Below, in pieces: positions 61,345-64,000 of a stretch of DNA of 64,000 nt. A program made the translations under genes and the position numbers. Source of the stretch: JAMZMI01 sp963848175 (lineage in GTDB: Bacteria; Bacteroidota; Bacteroidia; Cytophagales; Cyclobacteriaceae). Under the pieces are notes generated by a model. The model did no database searches, had not been told where the DNA came from, and saw nothing but the letters and a program-made list of their open reading frames with translations. The stretch spans positions 186,001-250,000 of the forward strand of contig CAWKCO010000011.1 of NCBI GenBank assembly GCA_963848175.1, in the 5' to 3' direction. Each line of letters begins with the position of its first letter. Position 1 is the first letter of the stretch.

Positions 61345-62868
61345 TTACTGCGCTGTACTCATAACTGCCTTATTCTTAATGGCTGATATCTTATTAATCG
61401 CATCGATGTATGCTCTGATAGACGCGATAATCACATCTTGATGAACACCAAATCCTATGTATAAATGTCCATCATACTTCACACGGATGTGCACTTTGCC
61501 TGCATCTGTGCGATCACCGATAGATTGCACCAAGAATTCATCTACATTCAGCTTTTCATCCACGATCATGTCCACTGCATTATACGAAGCTTCTATAGAA
61601 CCATCTCCGGTAGCAGTTTTAGTGATTTTCTCTCCACCCACCATCAATGTAATGGTAGAAGACACTTTTGCATTTTCTTCGTAGCTAATCTGAACGTTTT
61701 CGAATTTATAACCACCGTCAGGAAGTTTTCCATCCACCAACACGATCAAATCATCATCGGTAATGTCTTTTTTGGCATCAGCCATTTTCAAAAACTCATC
61801 ATAAACTTGCTCCACACGCTCGTTGGTCAAGTTGTAGTTCAATCGCTCCAAGTGATATTTCAAAGCAGCTTTTCCACTTCTCGCAGTAAGAATGATTGAG
61901 TTTTGAGGAACCCCAACATCTGCAGGATCCATGATCTCATAACTCTCTCTGTTTTTAATCACACCATCTTGGTGAATGCCAGAGCTATGCGCAAATGCAT
62001 TTCGTCCAACGATCGCTTTATTTGGCTGTATCGGCATGCGCATCATTTTGCTCACTAGCAAACTAAGGGCATAGATTCTGTTGCTTTTGATATTGGTATG
62101 TAAGTCTACATCCTTGTGAGTGTGAAGGATCATTGCAATTTCTTCTAATGAAGTATTCCCAGCACGCTCTCCTATACCGTTCATGGTCACCTCTACTTGG
62201 CGTGCTCCATTTAGGACACCAGCCATGGTATTGGCTGTAGCCAAACCTAGGTCATTGTGACAGTGGCAAGAGATAATGGCTTTATCAATATCTTTCACAT
62301 TGTCCATCAAATACTTAATCTTAGCGCCATACTCACTTGGTAAGCAATACCCAGTAGTATCTGGTATATTCACCACAGTTGCACCTGCTTTGATCACCGC
62401 CTCTACCATACGAGCCAAATACTCATTATCGGCACGTCCAGCATCCTCGCAGTAAAATTCAACGTCTTCCACGTACTTTTTAGCATACTTGGTAGCAGCA
62501 ATTGCCCGCTCTAAGATTGCATCTCTGGTACTGCGAAACTTATATTCAATGTGATAATCAGAAGCGCCAATTCCTGTATGAATACGCTTGTGCTTTGCAA
62601 ACTTGAGTGCATCAGCGGCAATATCAATATCTTTTTCTACCGCTCTGGTGAGTGCGCAAATGGTAGGATTGCTAACTGCCTTGGAAATTTCAATTACAGA
62701 ATTGAAATCCATAGGGCTGGAAATCGGAAAACCCGCTTCAATTACGTCCACTCCCAAAATCTCCAACTCCTTTGCAATTTCTATTTTCTCTGGTGTTGAA
62801 AGCTGACATCCAGGCACTTGCTCCCCATCTCGCAAAGTAGTATCAAAAACATATACCTTATCACTCAT
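61345..62868 (-). CDS. leuA: 2-isopropylmalate synthase
   Basis: First committed step of leucine synthesis: 2-oxoisovalerate plus acetyl-CoA. At 507 residues it has the catalytic barrel (VFDTTLRDGEQVPGCQLS, HTGIGASDYHIEYKF, the metal HCHNDLGLATAN, and NGIGERAGNTSLEEI), the accessory region and the C-terminal LeuA allosteric domain (residues ~380-500, LDGGYKFENVQISYEENAKVSST-type strands). The complete allosteric domain suggests leucine feedback. No other leu or ilv gene is in the window. Confidence 0.95.
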   Translation of the reverse strand: MSDKVYVFDTTLRDGEQVPGCQLSTPEKIEIAKELEILGVDVIEAGFPISSPMDFNSVIEISKAVSNPTICALTRAVEKDIDIAADALKFAKHKRIHTGIGASDYHIEYKFRSTRDAILERAIAATKYAKKYVEDVEFYCEDAGRADNEYLARMVEAVIKAGATVVNIPDTTGYCLPSEYGAKIKYLMDNVKDIDKAIISCHCHNDLGLATANTMAGVLNGARQVEVTMNGIGERAGNTSLEEIAMILHTHKDVDLHTNIKSNRIYALSLLVSKMMRMPIQPNKAIVGRNAFAHSSGIHQDGVIKNRESYEIMDPADVGVPQNSIILTARSGKAALKYHLERLNYNLTNERVEQVYDEFLKMADAKKDITDDDLIVLVDGKLPDGGYKFENVQISYEENAKVSSTITLMVGGEKITKTATGDGSIEASYNAVDMIVDEKLNVDEFLVQSIGDRTDAGKVHIRVKYDGHLYIGFGVHQDVIIASIRAYIDAINKISAIKNKAVMSTAQ

Positions 62869-63120
62869 CTTATTTCTCTTTTCCTTAGTTGATTAATCGC
62901 TTATCTTTTTGACAAAATGTGGCTTTCTGAGGTTTACTTTCAACGCCTACTATCTACGCCACTTACAATTTTCACCAATTTCTATTTCAGACAAATCTAT
63001 CAACTCCACAATGGCTGAGAGCAACCAAAAAAGAATTTAATTACGATTTCTAATCAAAACAAAGCGCATATTTTCTTAACATTGCAGGCAAATAAGCCTT
63101 CATCAATCCATTTATCTACA

Positions 63121-64000
63121 ATGTCTAAAGAACGTTCCGACCATTTATTCATTCTGGTCAAGTCATTAAAGAAAAGTGAGAAACGCTATTTCAAACTAAG
63201 AAATAGTTCTGTAAATGGTTCAGATCATAAATACCTTAAGCTATTTGAAGAAATAGAAAAACTGAAGGAATTTGATGAAGCGAAAATATTGCAGCGAAAC
63301 GAGTGGATCAACCCAGAGCAGTTTAGCAACCTGAAGGCCAATTTGTACAAAAAGATTCTACAAAGTCTAAAGGAATATACGACCAATACAAATGAAGATA
63401 TTTCTATCCGAGAAAATATCGACTATGTACAAATCCTGTATGACCGCAGCTTGTATGGTCAAAGTATGCAACTGCTACAGAAGGTGAAAAAGTCGGTAGC
63501 CAAAAGTGACAACTTGGAGCTACACCTTGAGGTACTCAAATGGGAGAAAAACCTGCTTCCTTATTCTTTGGGCAAAAACAATCAAGAGCGTGTAAAACAG
63601 ATCGTGGAAGAAGGCAATGCGGTAAACCAGCGCATCTCTCGCATCAACCAACTCACTAACTTGTCTGTAGAGCTGAATGCCATGTATATCAAGGTAGGCT
63701 ACTTGCGAGATAAAAATGACTTTGTTCATATCAACAATATGTTTGCGGAAAAGCTCCCCGCATACGACGAGGAAAACCTTTCTTTTCAGGAAAAACTGCT
63801 GTGGTTTGATATTCATTTTTCCTACTTCAACTTTATTCAAGATTTTGCAAAAGCACATGAATTTGCCCAGAAATGGGTAGACCTCTTTCCTAGTGCACCA
63901 GCTTCCTCACATAATTTTGAAAAGTATTTACGCGGATTAAATCACCTTCTCAATACGCAATCAAGGCTTTATCTCTACAAAGAATTTCAGGAGACCCATG
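63121..64000 (+). CDS. Hypothetical helical protein (cut by window edge)
   Basis: An open frame of at least 293 codons from the ATG at 63121 to the right edge. It is soluble, charged and almost all helical: ERSDHLFILVKSLKKSEKRYFKLR, QFSNLKANLYKKILQSLKEYT, VQILYDRSLYGQSMQLLQKVKKSVAKSDN, LEVLKWEKNLL. The spacing of paired helices hints at TPR-like repeats, but no classic TPR motif is clear. I do not recognise the family with confidence; similar proteins exist in Cytophagales as far as I recall. Confidence 0.75.
   Translation, partial: MSKERSDHLFILVKSLKKSEKRYFKLRNSSVNGSDHKYLKLFEEIEKLKEFDEAKILQRNEWINPEQFSNLKANLYKKILQSLKEYTTNTNEDISIRENIDYVQILYDRSLYGQSMQLLQKVKKSVAKSDNLELHLEVLKWEKNLLPYSLGKNNQERVKQIVEEGNAVNQRISRINQLTNLSVELNAMYIKVGYLRDKNDFVHINNMFAEKLPAYDEENLSFQEKLLWFDIHFSYFNFIQDFAKAHEFAQKWVDLFPSAPASSHNFEKYLRGLNHLLNTQSRLYLYKEFQETH

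Noticed and set aside
61257..61441. Extra C-terminal segment of rny running past 61256 towards leuA
   Set aside because: It contains a perfect hairpin terminator and overlaps leuA; the family end (RETRAVAYAK-stop) is present one base out of frame. It is an indel artefact, not a new domain.
1..64000. tRNA, rRNA and CRISPR loci, prophage or intact insertion sequences
   Set aside because: I looked for these but recognised none by eye; a tRNA scan would be needed to exclude a tRNA firmly.

Overview
The window looks like chromosomal DNA of a marine-type, gliding-lineage Bacteroidota (Cytophagales-like, for example near Reichenbachiella or Fulvivirga; the genus is a guess). The signs are TAnnTTTG promoter boxes before many genes, a scarcity of Shine-Dalgarno sites, two type IX secretion (T9SS) C-terminal sorting domains, a DUF6588 outer-membrane protein, a Bacteroidota-style SpoIIE-type phosphatase domain, b558-type sdhCAB, nuoABCD without the rest of complex I, and 3' ends such as RNase Y ...RAVAYAK. 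I recognised no rRNA, tRNA, CRISPR array, intact insertion sequence or prophage.

Layout. 1-0.8 kb: the 5' part of an ammonium transporter. 1.2-5.6 kb: a large T9SS-exported repeat protein, rlmD and a small conserved protein. 5.8-7.9 kb: MscS channel, then a Fur/PerR regulator with its peroxiredoxin. 8-11.7 kb: envelope proteins (lipoprotein, DUF6588 protein, Omp85-like barrel). 11.8-14.2 kb: LMW phosphatase plus fructosamine-kinase homologue (a probable protein-deglycation pair) and fbp. 14.4-16.9 kb: an uncharacterised HAD phosphatase/APH-like kinase/coiled membrane protein operon. 17.1-23.5 kb: aroA, aroB, proline dehydrogenase, lysS and a J-domain/KTSC protein. 23.5-27.5 kb: an orphan chemoreceptor, a decayed esterase and a sorting-domain-only secreted protein. 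27.6-33.6 kb: nnr, nuoABCD interrupted by a decayed four-helix-bundle gene, and a LON-substrate-binding-domain protein. 33.7-39.8 kb: envelope proteins, an ammonium transporter fused to a degenerate SpoIIE/PP2C phosphatase domain, an RHH/PIN toxin-antitoxin pair and a YihY-like membrane pair. 40-46.7 kb: sdhCAB, monomeric isocitrate dehydrogenase, panB. 46.7-54.6 kb: thiol-disulfide protein, TPR lipoprotein, GDPD, aspS, tadA, sodB and a phospholipase C-like protein. 54.7-64 kb: rpsT, radC, DUF1684 protein, the pheT-coiled coil-zapA-rny operon, leuA and a partial helical protein.

Most of the window is housekeeping: TCA cycle and respiration (sdhCAB, icd, nuoABCD), aromatic, leucine and pantothenate synthesis (aroA, aroB, leuA, panB), translation (lysS, aspS, pheT, rpsT, tadA, rlmD) and oxidative defence (prx/perR, sodB). 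The most unusual single gene is the Amt-pseudophosphatase fusion at 34964-37216. A second window-wide signal is five genes (the T9SS protein, rlmD, sdhA, aspS, rny) that each carry one surplus base breaking the frame. aspS must work in a living cell and sdhA and rny very probably do, so sequence error is the favoured explanation, but all five go the same way and should be checked.
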